This document shows, piece after piece, positions 11,156 through 20,882 of a stretch of 64,000 nt of DNA. Position 1 is the stretch's first letter. Each line of letters starts with the position of its first letter. Source of the stretch: Pseudoneurospora amorphoporcata (Eukaryota; Ascomycota; Sordariomycetes; Sordariales; Sordariaceae); NCBI GenBank assembly GCA_033297205.1, contig MU859083.1:1-64000 (forward strand), read 5' to 3'. A program made the translations under genes and the position numbers. The notes below the pieces were generated by a model that was not told where the DNA came from, searched no databases, and worked only from the letters and a program-made list of their open reading frames with translations.

Positions 11156-12778
11156 TCAGATAAAGTCCTCCGGGTCCTCTTCCCTCTCTCCCACAAACTC
11201 AAACGCTTTCCACTCCATGTTCTCTTTGAGGACAAGATGCTCAAACGCCTTGATAACTCGGTCCTCCGGCCTCCAGTCCTCACCGACCTGCCACGCCACT
11301 TTTCCTTTCCCATCTCCTCCAACGGCAGGCGCTTCGTATCTCACCCCCCATCGAAACATGACCGTCTCGTCCTCATACGAAGTTGGAGGCACCTTATCAC
11401 TCCCTTCATACTCCTTCTCCCTCTCCTTGGAGGGCCGCCACGTAAGCCAGGTAAACAGCTCGGCGTCTCGAAGGGCGGGCATATTTTGCCGTTGTAGAGA
11501 CGAGGCAAACGCCAAGAGCAAAGGGTTGATGCGTTCCGCGATGGGGCGCAGACGGAACATATCGGGGTTGCGGAGGTCGTATATGTCCGGTGCGTCGGCC
11601 GCGTACTCTTCCTCCTCGTCGGACATCAAGTTGTGCGTCGCGTCGTCGTCTTCCTGGCCGGGCGGGTAGTGCTCCTCTCTCGTGATGGCGAACCCTCCTG
11701 TCGCGTGGGGATCTTCCCCTCGCGGGCCGGAAAAGTACCAGCTGCCGTCGGGCGCGCACGGGTGGAATTCCACCTTGAGGTGCCGCATGTGTGGCCATGA
11801 TGACATACCGTCGTCGCCAACACTGGAGAAAGGGAAAAGATCGGGGGTGATGAGCGCGCGGACGTCTAGCTGCTCCAGGCGACTTCCCAGGTCCCGCAGG
11901 CCAAGAGACACAGGGTCCATGCCTTCAGACTCCTCGTTGGTCCAGGACGACGACGACGACGGCGCGCCAACAAGGTCGGGCATCTGCGCCGCTTGGTCCA
12001 TCTCGTCCCCATGAGAACTGGGCCTCCAGAACCAGAGACGGACCTTGGTGAGGGAGGACGGCAACAAGGGCATGGCATGACCCACATCCCGCGCGAACTC
12101 GGCGCGGTCATCACGCCAAGGACCTGGCCAGACGCGGGAAATGATGCGCAGTGCCTTGGAGGTGAAGGCAACGGGAAGGCGCTCCCCCAGCCAGGGGCAG
12201 TCCAGCTCGCGGAGTTGAGGGAGGCGGGTGGTGAGTTCGAGGGGCGTGCGTAGGGAGACGGGCCGCATGTTGATTGGGTCAGAGGTGGAATCCCGGTCGG
12301 GGAGGATGCGCAGTTGAGTGACGCGGTAGAGGACGGGCAGGCTGTCCGGATTCTGGACGGTGAGGCGGCGGGTGTGGAAGGCGCGGTGCAAGCAGTCTAG
12401 GTGGGGTTCGAAGGACTGGTTGTTGACGTATATGACGGGCCGAAGCCATTCGTCTCGCCGGCAGAGGTCCACGTCGGAGGAGGACGGCTTCTCTGCCATG
12501 TCCTCGAGGTCGTGCAGTGCGTTGAAGAAAGCGTGTATTTGGGCTGAAAAGTGGCCGTTGACCGTCTCGAACTCGGCGGCCGGCTCCCTACACGGGAGGG
12601 GCGCGCCAGGCCGGTTGAGAAGCACCGGCATTGAAACCTCGAGTTCGCACGCCGCAAACACCATCTTGTCGCGTCCGGCCGGTAGCCGCGCATTGCAGAC
12701 CCGGACATTTTCGACGAGGGATTCGAGGATGGCGTCTTTGGAGGGTGGCATGGTTATCTGAATGTGTTGGGATTCCAT
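11156..12778 (-). CDS. fungal hypothetical protein, F-box/LRR-like family without a clear F-box
   Basis: Single exon of 540 residues starting MESQHIQITMPPS. It shows a pattern of scattered leucine-rich segments (RLPQLRELDCPWLGERLP, SSLTKVRLWFWRP, LGSRLEQLDVRALITPDLF) and a DGSWYFSGPRGEDP block followed by an acidic stretch (MSDEEEEYAAD). This layout recalls the large ascomycete families annotated as F-box-domain or leucine-rich proteins, but the N-terminal F-box itself is not convincing. The C-terminus ends in an acidic EEDPEDFI tail. It is intracellular by appearance, with no signal peptide or membrane span. The reading frame is intact over its whole length with good codon usage, so it is a real gene; its function is unknown. 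An alternative start at the second Met (residue 10) is possible. Confidence 0.7.
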   Translation of the reverse strand: MESQHIQITMPPSKDAILESLVENVRVCNARLPAGRDKMVFAACELEVSMPVLLNRPGAPLPCREPAAEFETVNGHFSAQIHAFFNALHDLEDMAEKPSSSDVDLCRRDEWLRPVIYVNNQSFEPHLDCLHRAFHTRRLTVQNPDSLPVLYRVTQLRILPDRDSTSDPINMRPVSLRTPLELTTRLPQLRELDCPWLGERLPVAFTSKALRIISRVWPGPWRDDRAEFARDVGHAMPLLPSSLTKVRLWFWRPSSHGDEMDQAAQMPDLVGAPSSSSSWTNEESEGMDPVSLGLRDLGSRLEQLDVRALITPDLFPFSSVGDDGMSSWPHMRHLKVEFHPCAPDGSWYFSGPRGEDPHATGGFAITREEHYPPGQEDDDATHNLMSDEEEEYAADAPDIYDLRNPDMFRLRPIAERINPLLLAFASSLQRQNMPALRDAELFTWLTWRPSKEREKEYEGSDKVPPTSYEDETVMFRWGVRYEAPAVGGDGKGKVAWQVGEDWRPEDRVIKAFEHLVLKENMEWKAFEFVGEREEDPEDFI

Positions 12779-13098
12779 CGTGGAGATTACCTTTTGAGTG
12801 GTACCGTCATTGTTGTTGTGTGAGCCTGTGATTCATGTAACGGCAAGAAACCAAGAAAGAGAGATTAAGCTTGGTACGCCATTTGGTTGTGTCTCGCCCA
12901 CTGGGCGATTAGACTGGAGGTGTTGGGCCGCGTTTACGCTATGGGCAACACGTGATTTGTACTGGCAATAGGCCTCGGGTTGCCCTCGGGTTAATGGTTT
13001 TGGTGGACAGTTAGGGCACTGCTCATAATTTTGTACGCTAGACTCACCGATGTGGCACGTCTCATGCCCTACGGGAGGCGGAAGTAGACGTTAAAAAT

Positions 13099-13099
<1 letters not shown>

Positions 13100-13132
<33 letters not shown>

Positions 13133-13133
13133 A
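13100..13133. repeat. (CAA)n microsatellite
   Basis: About eleven CAA trinucleotides in a row in non-coding DNA upstream of the small broken ORF. Confidence 0.95.
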
Positions 13134-13317
13134 AGGAACGCTAATTTAGTTTGGTGCACGTCAGATAAAGTGGGTCTGTTGTAGAATAATTGGATAGTAT
13201 ACGGTTGAAAAAGAAACGTAACATCTCAAAGTAATAGCCTAGTTATACTGTATATCTCACGGTGTCATATGTATTAGATATCACCAACAGGTGAAAATTT
13301 TCTTGAATCACCTCTCC

Positions 13318-13647
13318 TGAAGCTAAGGGTGCCAAGCCCACGAAGGTTGTCCGTCCCCGTAACAACGGGGAATGGGTCGACAGCAACATCAACCAACTCA
13401 GATCACGTTCGATGATGTAAAGGACAACACCAGCGAGTTTACTCGCACCAAGGTTAAGGACGGAAGGAATAAGAGGTACTTCGATGTAAAGATCAAATTC
13501 AGTGCCTCCGGTGTCTCGCCTGGCCATATTGCGCTGAATGAGGTGTTGATCCCTGCACAGGCTCCGAGAGACACCACCTCAGAGAATAAGTATGGTAACA
13601 CGTTGTACTCAGTCTGCGGAGGTGGGAGACTAAGGATGTTCCTTTAA
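13318..13647 (+). pseudogene. small broken ORF, product unidentified
   Basis: Two plus-strand frames carry protein-like text that would make sense if joined. The first (about 13318-13420) reads KPTKVVRPRNNGEWVDSNINQ-like sequence and then stops. The second, open to 13647, reads TFDDVKDNTSEFTRTKVKDG, VKIKFSASGVSPGHIALNEV and CGGGRLRMFL. The change of frame near 13390 and an upstream in-frame stop suggest a decayed small gene. The open frame starting at 13372 (91 codons) could still make a short protein. I do not recognise the family. Confidence 0.35.
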
Positions 13648-13779
13648 TGTTATATATTTATTACAATTATATTAAACTACTTTGGGGCGTTGCCTGCCAC
13701 CCTCACCGAATTCAGCGGACATTAGTGTTAGTCATGTGCCACAGTGATAGCAGACTACCCACATCGACTAAGTAGTTGA

Positions 13780-13828
13780 AGAACCCTAACCCTAGAGCTG
13801 GCTGAGCCAGCTCTAGGGTTAGGGTTCT
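13780..13828. repeat. perfect 24-bp-arm hairpin carrying telomere-type repeats
   Basis: The left arm (13780-13803) contains CCCTAACCCTA and the right arm (13805-13828) contains TAGGGTTAGGG. The arms are perfect reverse complements with a one-base loop (13804). The fungal telomere unit is TTAGGG, so each arm holds nearly two units in opposite orientation. It lies in gene-poor DNA. Confidence 0.9.
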
Positions 13829-15543
13829 GACCGCCATATCTAGAAACACAGCTCCCCACAATCACTATTCGCTACATTTCCGCACCTCTCAAAGGATTGA
13901 TTGATTAAAGAGATGCGAGAAAAGAACGAGCAAACGCCATTTCTCAGCCCGGTTGGGTTACGCCCAAGAAAAGCGGAACTTGACGGCGTCGGCAACTTGG
14001 TGACAGATAGCCTCAGGCTGCTTGAGACGGCACCATCCGGCGGTAAAACTTAAAAAAGCACGAGATTCGGATCCGTCACCTGAATGGCAGCGTGGGCTGA
14101 AAAGAAGGCGGCGCCTCATATGAGTGGGAGACTGGTTGCCCAGTTTTAGTCTGTTGTTCTTGGAGGTTGAGGTAGATGTGGTCAATGCTCGGCGTTGAGA
14201 TAAGCTCGATAAGCTACCCGTTCACTTCTGGCTGCTCAACTTCCGATATGCAGACGTAAACACTCGCAATATGTTACAAGATGACGACCATGGCATTAAT
14301 CCTTTGGTTGCCTTTCGGCCTGCTTCCCGATTTGCTTATATATATCACACCATGGCGCGCGCTGGTAGTCTGAGTCGGAGGTTGTGGATTGACCGAATCA
14401 ACTCGCCGTCCTACGAACCAAAGTTGATGTAGGAAAGGGCTGTGATTCTGTGGTGATAACGGAAGAGGAAAACCTGAAACCAGGGCAGGCGAAATACCCA
14501 GGAAGGGAGTGCCGGTGAATGGGAAGCGCGTTGAATGGGCGCCCAGGGCACCGACTTCCACCAGATGAAAAGTCGCAAATTCCAAGCCCACCGTGATCGG
14601 ATGAAACAAACAGAGATGCTCAACCTTGATCTGATAGAGAACAAGATGTCGTACATCTACTTCCTCAGCAAACCTACTATCTCCACCCCAATATTCCCGT
14701 ATTCAGAACGATGGATGGAGTCGTAGCTCAGTTGTGCTAGGTGGTGTTGATTGCGGATGTCCTGAACTTTTATCTTGAAATACAATCCATGAAGAAACTC
14801 TCTTCACCTTCACTCTATGTTGGATGAAGTACGACGTCTTCGACCATGGTGGATTGGCATCTAAAAAGCCCTTTCGGTTATCCATACCGTGCCACTACTA
14901 TCATCTGCGGTGATTGTCATGCAGACGCTCGCAGATATTGGATGGTTGCGCTGTCGGGAGAGACATAAAGAACAAGTTGCATTGGCGTCGACACAATTTG
15001 GGATATGGATCTGACGACAAGCATCCTGCTGCCTTGTCTGGATGATCTGGGTTTCTCTCTCCTTTCTTTTTCATTCGGAAGACACCTTCTCCGGCGACTT
15101 ACCCGGCAATCACCTGTAACCAGCTCGGGGAAGGCTCTCGATTTGGAACGCTGATTGGCCTCAAACTGGTCTTCATTTGTGGTCATTGACAATGACCAGG
15201 GATTATTACGCCCCAAAAGCCTCTTTTCTGTCTCTCTCCGTCTATTCTTATGCCTCTATCAGCAACCCCCTATCTTCTTTCTCCCTCTTCCTCCCTCTTC
15301 CTCTAACTTGCTCTTCCTCTCTCTATCTTCCCTCATCTATTATCATGGCACCTCGTCAGCTGGCCTGTATGTACAAACTGCGGGATCGAATCAATCAACT
15401 GGATTCAATTCCAACCAGGTACCGCAGCCTATTGGAGCATCGTATGGTTATTGCGTGCAGTGAATTCAAGCGCCAGGACACGAGAGACTGACAGCCTCGC
15501 AAAGTCATTCGGCGTTGGTCCTGACTACTCCTTCTCCTCATTT
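13829..15543. other. intergenic, no gene recognised
   Basis: Several short open frames exist on both strands (for example 13958-14185 and 14274-14609 on the minus strand). None shows a family motif, splice-bounded exons or strong codon bias. The stretch is between decayed genes and may itself be old decayed sequence. Confidence 0.4.
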
Positions 15544-17268
15544 TTACTGCCAATGCTCGCCAAAGCCAGACAATGGCGGTACACGTCGGGTAAGAACCAT
15601 CCCATTCCCTGCCCAGTTGAGCGTAACAGCCTCATGAGACCGCTTTGGGTTGAAGTTGAACTGGATCTTGAAATACTCCGGGTCCCATACCGTGAATCGT
15701 GCTCGCCGTGCTTGCTGGTTGTAATCTAGTGCCCACTCAAAGATGTCATCCTTGAGGTGACGGAGCTTATAGAGTTGTGATTCCCGTCCTTGGAACCTGA
15801 GCTCCAAACAATCGTCCTTTTCCCCCTGATCCTTCGGACAACGGATGTCGATGAAAAAATTCCCCGGCCAGCTACCCTTCGAGTTGTAATATCTCCCGGT
15901 GTATAAGTACAATTGCCGCGGATGAAAGTAGTTCGTGTTGCGCTCGCTGTCAATGCCCGTTCTCATTGTTTTCACAAGCCTGACTTTCTGATCCCGACTT
16001 CCCTTCGCCAGTTCAACGTACTTTTTCGCCAGTTCAACGTAATTTTTCGCCAGTTCAACGTACTTCTTTGCCAGGTCAAGGTACGTTTTCCCTCCATCTT
16101 CAAATTGGAATAGCGCGGTGATGTATATTTGAGCGATCCAGTCCGCAACGTCGTTGAGTGGCATCGAATTCGTCAGAACCACCACAGCGGAATGGGATTC
16201 AGGAAACATGAAGATTGCGGAATAGTACCCAAGCCCGGCGCCTTGGTGGTAATAGGTCATCATTGGTTGAGATTTTGATCCGAGTACTGGAAACTGGTCC
16301 CTCTTGAACAGTTCTGCGTTGTCTCCCTGAAGGCCCACAACGTTTGGAAGTGCCGTCCGAACCCATCCGAACCCGTAGAAGCGATGATCTCTGGACGGAT
16401 TATCCAGAGGCACTTGGTTGCTCAAGATTGTTGGGACTTCCTCAAGAGGACCGGAGTATGACCTCTGTTCAGCAGCAAGAATCGCCTTCGCCCATGCAAG
16501 AAGGTCGTTGACGCTCGAGTAGATGCCCCCAGCAGTTTCGAATATGCTTTTCTCAAAAGGGATCTTCTTTGGCAGTCGATAGATATCGCCGTTGTCCAGT
16601 GCTGCATGAGCAAACGCAAAATCGCCGTTTGGGTCTGGACTTGTTGTTGTGTTGTGAAGTGATAACGGGACGAGCACATACTCTCGCAGGCAATCTTCAA
16701 ACGACTTCCTCGAGTATTTCTCTAAAACTTTGCCGGCGAGACTGTAACCCCAGTTATTGTAGATCCAATCACTTCGAAATTGTCCGACCTTGTCGAGGAT
16801 CGTCACCGCTGGCAAAACTTCATCCTTTTGGAGGAGGAACTTTTAGTCTCCCTAATAGGCGATAGACATATCTCCGTTGAGCCCAGTTCGGTGAGAGAGG
16901 AAATCGGAAAGAGTGACCAAGTGCTGTATTCTGTCATCGGTGTTGAAACCATCAATCAGATCCTTCATCGGTGTGCTCCATTCAAACTTGGCCTTCTTGC
17001 CCTCCCAACGGACCTTTGCAAGACACGCAACCACGAAGCTCTTTGTCATGGACCCTATGCCGTAAACTGTATCGGGACCAGGATGACGTGGTTTAAGGTT
17101 AGGCTGGTTGCCGACAACTGTTCCGTGGCCCTTGGTGAAGATGATCTTATTGTCGTGGAGTATACCCACGGATGCTGAAGGAGCACCCGAAATCTTACAC
17201 ACATCGTCGACAATGGAGGTAACGGATTGGAGACGATTGCGCATGACCTCCTCCTTTGTGCAAAACAT
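15544..17268 (-). pseudogene. class C beta-lactamase/esterase-like gene with two in-frame stops
   Basis: The frame starts at ATG 17268 and ends at 15544. It is interrupted only by TAG (16854-16852) and TAA (16845-16843), three codons apart, after which the same frame continues without a shift. Family motifs are all present: SMTK (nucleophile Ser73, Lys76), YNN (Tyr169, in WIYNNWGY) and HQGAG before the C-terminal part. These identify the serine beta-lactamase / penicillin-binding-like fold, which in fungi is mostly esterases or peptidases of unknown substrate. No signal peptide is visible. No intron that would remove both stops fits: the space between possible donor and acceptor is far too short. 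Each stop is one T-to-C change away from a glutamine codon. If translated as it stands, only 138 residues with the SMTK motif would be made. Confidence 0.75.
16004..16087 (-). repeat. 21-bp in-frame tandem repeat (KYVELAK heptads)
   Basis: Three near-identical 21-bp units plus one diverged unit sit inside the beta-lactamase-like gene. They encode KKYVELAK heptads and lengthen a helical stretch after the third catalytic motif. Confidence 0.9.
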
Positions 17269-17627
17269 GATGATGAAACGAAAAAATCAATGGGAACGAG
17301 AAGGGGGGGAGAAACACTACCGAGAACTGGAGAACGCCTCCATGTGAGTCGAGCGCATTGCACCATAATATGCGCCCTATGGTCTCGTGCACCGCTCTTG
17401 GTATGGGGTGATTGAGTTGACAGAGTAAAATGAGATTGTTCTGGTCCGGGAGCCCACCAACGCTTAGATCCTTGGTAGCACAAAGATTGTTTTCCTTTTT
17501 TTTTTTTTTTCGCCCCCGTCTAATGAACAAGGCTCACCGCTGTTCCTTCAGCCTTACCCGTGCCATGTACCGGGTTTTATCTCCCCGAATCCCCGGACCC
17601 AGTTTGACACCTAGGCAAAAAATATAA

Positions 17628-18455
17628 AAGCGCAAATTTCTTGAGATTTCCCCGCTGGGTAAACTGCTTGTGGCAAACGCCTGCAATTTGGTGGCGTTCG
17701 ACGAGCTAACCACAGCTCTGGGATCTGATGCCAACTCCATTTATAGTATGCACATGCCCGACTTTTCACTTGTCTTCCTTAGACCTACCTCCTTGGAATA
17801 CTGCGTGAATGCCTCCAGCGCCGTGCGCCTGCTCAACCAGTTCGGGGAGTCACTGTTACACTACGCTGCCGCCGCCGGAAACGGAGAGACTGTTGAGTAT
17901 CTGCTCGACCAAGGTCTAGATGCCGACCAAGCGAATGCCAACAAGTGGACGCCCTTGCTCTGTGTGCTGACTCCCGCCAAAAGCTACGACAAAGGACAGA
18001 CAGCTGCGCGGCTCGCGGTAGCCCATCTCTTGCTCGAGCGTGGTGCCAGCGCCCATGTGGTGACGGATGAAGGATGGACTCCGTTGCATGCTCTCGCTAC
18101 CGTCCGAGACGTTGACGCCACTGAAGAAGAGAGGACCGGGGTAGGAGCGTTCGCGGAGGAACTGATTGAAAGAGGCACGCCCGTCGACGCAGAAGCAAGT
18201 GTGCTTCGATACTGCTCTCCTATCTTCACATCGTTTCTGTTAGGTGCCTGGGGGCATCGGATGGCTGAGGTTATTCCTTAGTTGACCAGGTGTGCCGAGG
18301 ATCGTCATATGCAGGCGTACGAGGACTGGGAACTGACACCGCTTCAATGGGCCGGCCGTACCGGCGCGATTGATATTTTTGATGTGCTTATGAGGCACTT
18401 TGCGTCGACAGAACAAGCTGAGCCCAGGCCTGATGAAGGTGGCGTACGTAGGTAG
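17628..18455 (+). pseudogene. ankyrin-repeat gene with degenerate F-box-like start and an in-frame stop
   Basis: The plus-strand frame is open from 17628 to TAG 18279-18281 and again to TAG 18453-18455 in the same frame. It begins without ATG as FLEISPLGKLLVANACNL, a weak F-box-like opening (compare the usual LPPEILLLVA pattern). Ankyrin repeats follow: GESLLHYAAAAGNGETVEYL, WTPLLCVLTPAKSYDKG, GWTPLHALATVRDVD and, after the stop, WELTPLQWAGRTGAIDIFDV. The continuity of ankyrin text across 18279 shows the TAG interrupts one gene. The missing start codon argues for a dead gene, though an upstream exon cannot be ruled out. Ankyrin proteins are protein-binding scaffolds; no more specific role is supported. 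Confidence 0.6.
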
Positions 18456-18854
18456 GTCTTGCAAGGGCCGAGGAACATAGAGTTCGGTAAGGTTACTGTC
18501 ATGAGAGGTAGGTCTAGGTACCTGTACACAGTGAGACGGTAGGTAGCTAGGCTAGGTATGTCTGCTTGATTGCTCGTACTGTCTGCTTGCTTTGTACCGG
18601 CTTTGTAAGAACGTAATCCTTGAACCTATGCCCTCAATGGAGGCTGAGCTCTGCGCGGAACTTGAGCATGTTGTATTGGTGAGCTCTTGAAGATGGCCTC
18701 CCTTGTTTGTCCTTCCCTGGAGCCTGAGCCGCTTGGCTTGGCACGTGCCAGCCATGCCGTTACCAACTGACTTCTTCCGCAGACTGCGTGACTTGTAGTT
18801 TCAACTTCTTCCTGAAATACCCTGCCTATTTGACATCAGTAGATGGCCCAACTC

Positions 18855-18884
18855 TTCACAAGTTCACAAGTTCACAAGTTCACA
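18855..18884. repeat. short TTCACAAG tandem repeat
   Basis: Four copies of an 8-bp unit in non-coding DNA between the ankyrin relic and the DUF7580-type relic. Confidence 0.85.
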
Positions 18885-19043
18885 GACTCTCGAGTTCTCA
18901 TGTTCAAAGTGTAATAACTTCAACCGTTGGTTGGAGGTTTCCCGGTGTAGTTGGCTGCAATCCATTCAAGGGCAGCCGCCCATGACTATTTCCCGTTTTA
19001 ACAGCTCGTTCTTCGACCTTGCTCCGTACATGCTGTAGTCCGT

Positions 19044-19937
19044 CTAGCTACCTCCAACAGACCAACGCGATCGCATCACATCGTTATAGTTTTTATATAA
19101 TGGCTCAATGATAGTCCCACAAACGGCGTTCCATAATTCTTTATCCTCCCAGCCCGCATGCTGCCACTTACTCCCAATCATATTCCTGATACAATAATTG
19201 GCAGCCTTGTTGTATAAATACAGCATCTCGTCGCTTTTCTCATCATCCAGCCACTTCTCTGCGAGACTTTGACACTCGTAGTAATCAGTAGGACGCTTTT
19301 CTATTGAGAAGTGAGCCTCTAGCGTCTCTTCATACCAAATCTCGAGGAGTAGAATGCCTAGCTCTAGGAGAGCTTCTCGAGCTTCCAATGTCGGTTGTGG
19401 TTGAAGCTGGGTAATGTATTTAGCGAATGGCGTAGATATAAATGGTCGGCCAGGGTCAATATCGAGGTTACTCCTTTGATGTGCTGCTGTCGTAACAGGG
19501 AAGAAAACCTTTTCGTGTGACCACCCGTTGGGAACCCAGTGCGTTTGCAACAGTTGGAGGAGGTTTGATGCAAGTCGGAGTGCGAGGAGCATCCGGAAGT
19601 TTAGAGGTATAATATCACCGCGTCGCTCACCCGAGTGGATGGGGAAAAGCTCCTTCAGGGATCTCTTTGCGGACGGGGCAGAGGTGGGTAGCCCAGAGCC
19701 ATCCGCTGTCATTATTCCGATTTTGTGCTGTTTGGTGAGAACAAAATCCATACGGCAGGCTGGACTGATCATAGTACAAATATTCTCCACAAGGTCGATC
19801 TGGGGCCTGGAACACTCATCCCCATTGACGATGAATTTCACGCCGTGTCTTGGACCAGAGGGACAAAGAAGGCGAGAGAGAGAAGATGTTGTTGTATTGA
19901 ACAAGGAAACAAGGCTACGAACGATCGCGGGGAAAGC
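19044..19937 (-). pseudogene. truncated DUF7580-type protein
   Basis: The minus-strand frame runs from just after a stop near 19938 to TAG at 19046-19044 and has no ATG near its beginning. The text KRSLKELFPIHSGERRGDII, LALRLASNLLQLLQTHWVP and ALLELGILLLEIWYEETLEA matches, from memory, the C-terminal signature of the ascomycete DUF7580 family. Full-length members are roughly twice as long and often sit in NLR-related or incompatibility settings. The N-terminal half is missing, so this is a 5'-truncated copy or needs an undetected upstream exon. It lies 1 kb beyond the 3' end of the plp-1-type gene, on the same strand. Family call is from recall; truncation is seen. Confidence 0.5.
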
Positions 19938-20882
19938 TAGCTAAGCGTGGTGCTGGGAAGAAGTGGGTCCAGCACGGCTGCAGACCGTGCTGGGAGCACA
20001 AGAGCCTGGCTCGCCTCCATGAGCCTGCATCCTTGTCATGGTTACATTGCCCAGCCTTCACGTGGCTGTTGTATCCCAGTGGCTTGGTTGGCCCGTGTTA
20101 TTTCGCTTAACGTTCGTAACAGTTTCGGTCCAAACTTTACCTTCTACCTCAGGCCGGGGTGGAGCCTTTATAGGTATAGCGATTGTGATAATTTTGGTGC
20201 GAAGTGTGTGAATAGAGAAGAGAAAGAAAGAAAGAGAAAGACCCGCCTGCCTGCCTGGGGATAAGAGAGGACAAATGTTTCCATATTTAAAAAGCTCTCG
20301 AGCGTCATAGGGTGCGAACAAAGGGAAATCAGGAACGAGGGAATCACATTCACAAGAGACGCAATTCAGCTTAGAAGTACATAACAATCTCTAGACGGAC
20401 TTAGTAAAAGTCGATCTAATGCTCGCTTATTCTGTTATTTTGGTACACCTAATATTTTGGGCAAGATCAATACCTCGTGTGCTAAACCTTATACGAACTG
20501 CATTGAAAGGATTAGGTAGAGCTGGGATATGTCCAAGGACTGATCGGAAATGCATCAAGATTTACCAACACGTGTTCAGCATCGCAATTAGCATACTCAG
20601 GTATTTATCAGGCATTGCTCATGGAATAAAACAGGTTTAAAGGATATGAAAACGCCTAGGGAAGTTGACCCGAGGTCTCAAGCTAACAAACCAACCCATT
20701 CAGTATTGGACTGTAGAAAGGTATCTAGTAATTACCCCTCCCCTCCCATACCTCTCTCTCCCTCCATGTCCACCTCCTCGTTACCAACACCACAATAATA
20801 AATAACTGCCTACACATCAAGAACACCACGTATTAGCCCACCCGTCCTCTCCAAATTCGTCCAAACTGGATATTAGGTGGAA
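19938..20882. other. intergenic, no gene recognised
   Basis: Short frames only. The last 170 bases are C/T-rich on the plus strand and would be the 3' flank of the minus-strand plp-1-type gene, whose stop is at 20885-20883. Confidence 0.45.

Noticed and set aside
14718..14790. tRNA-like start with a TAGCTCAGTTG D-arm-like sequence
   Set aside because: No matching acceptor stem, anticodon stem or GGTTCGAATCC-type T arm follows, so it is a chance match.
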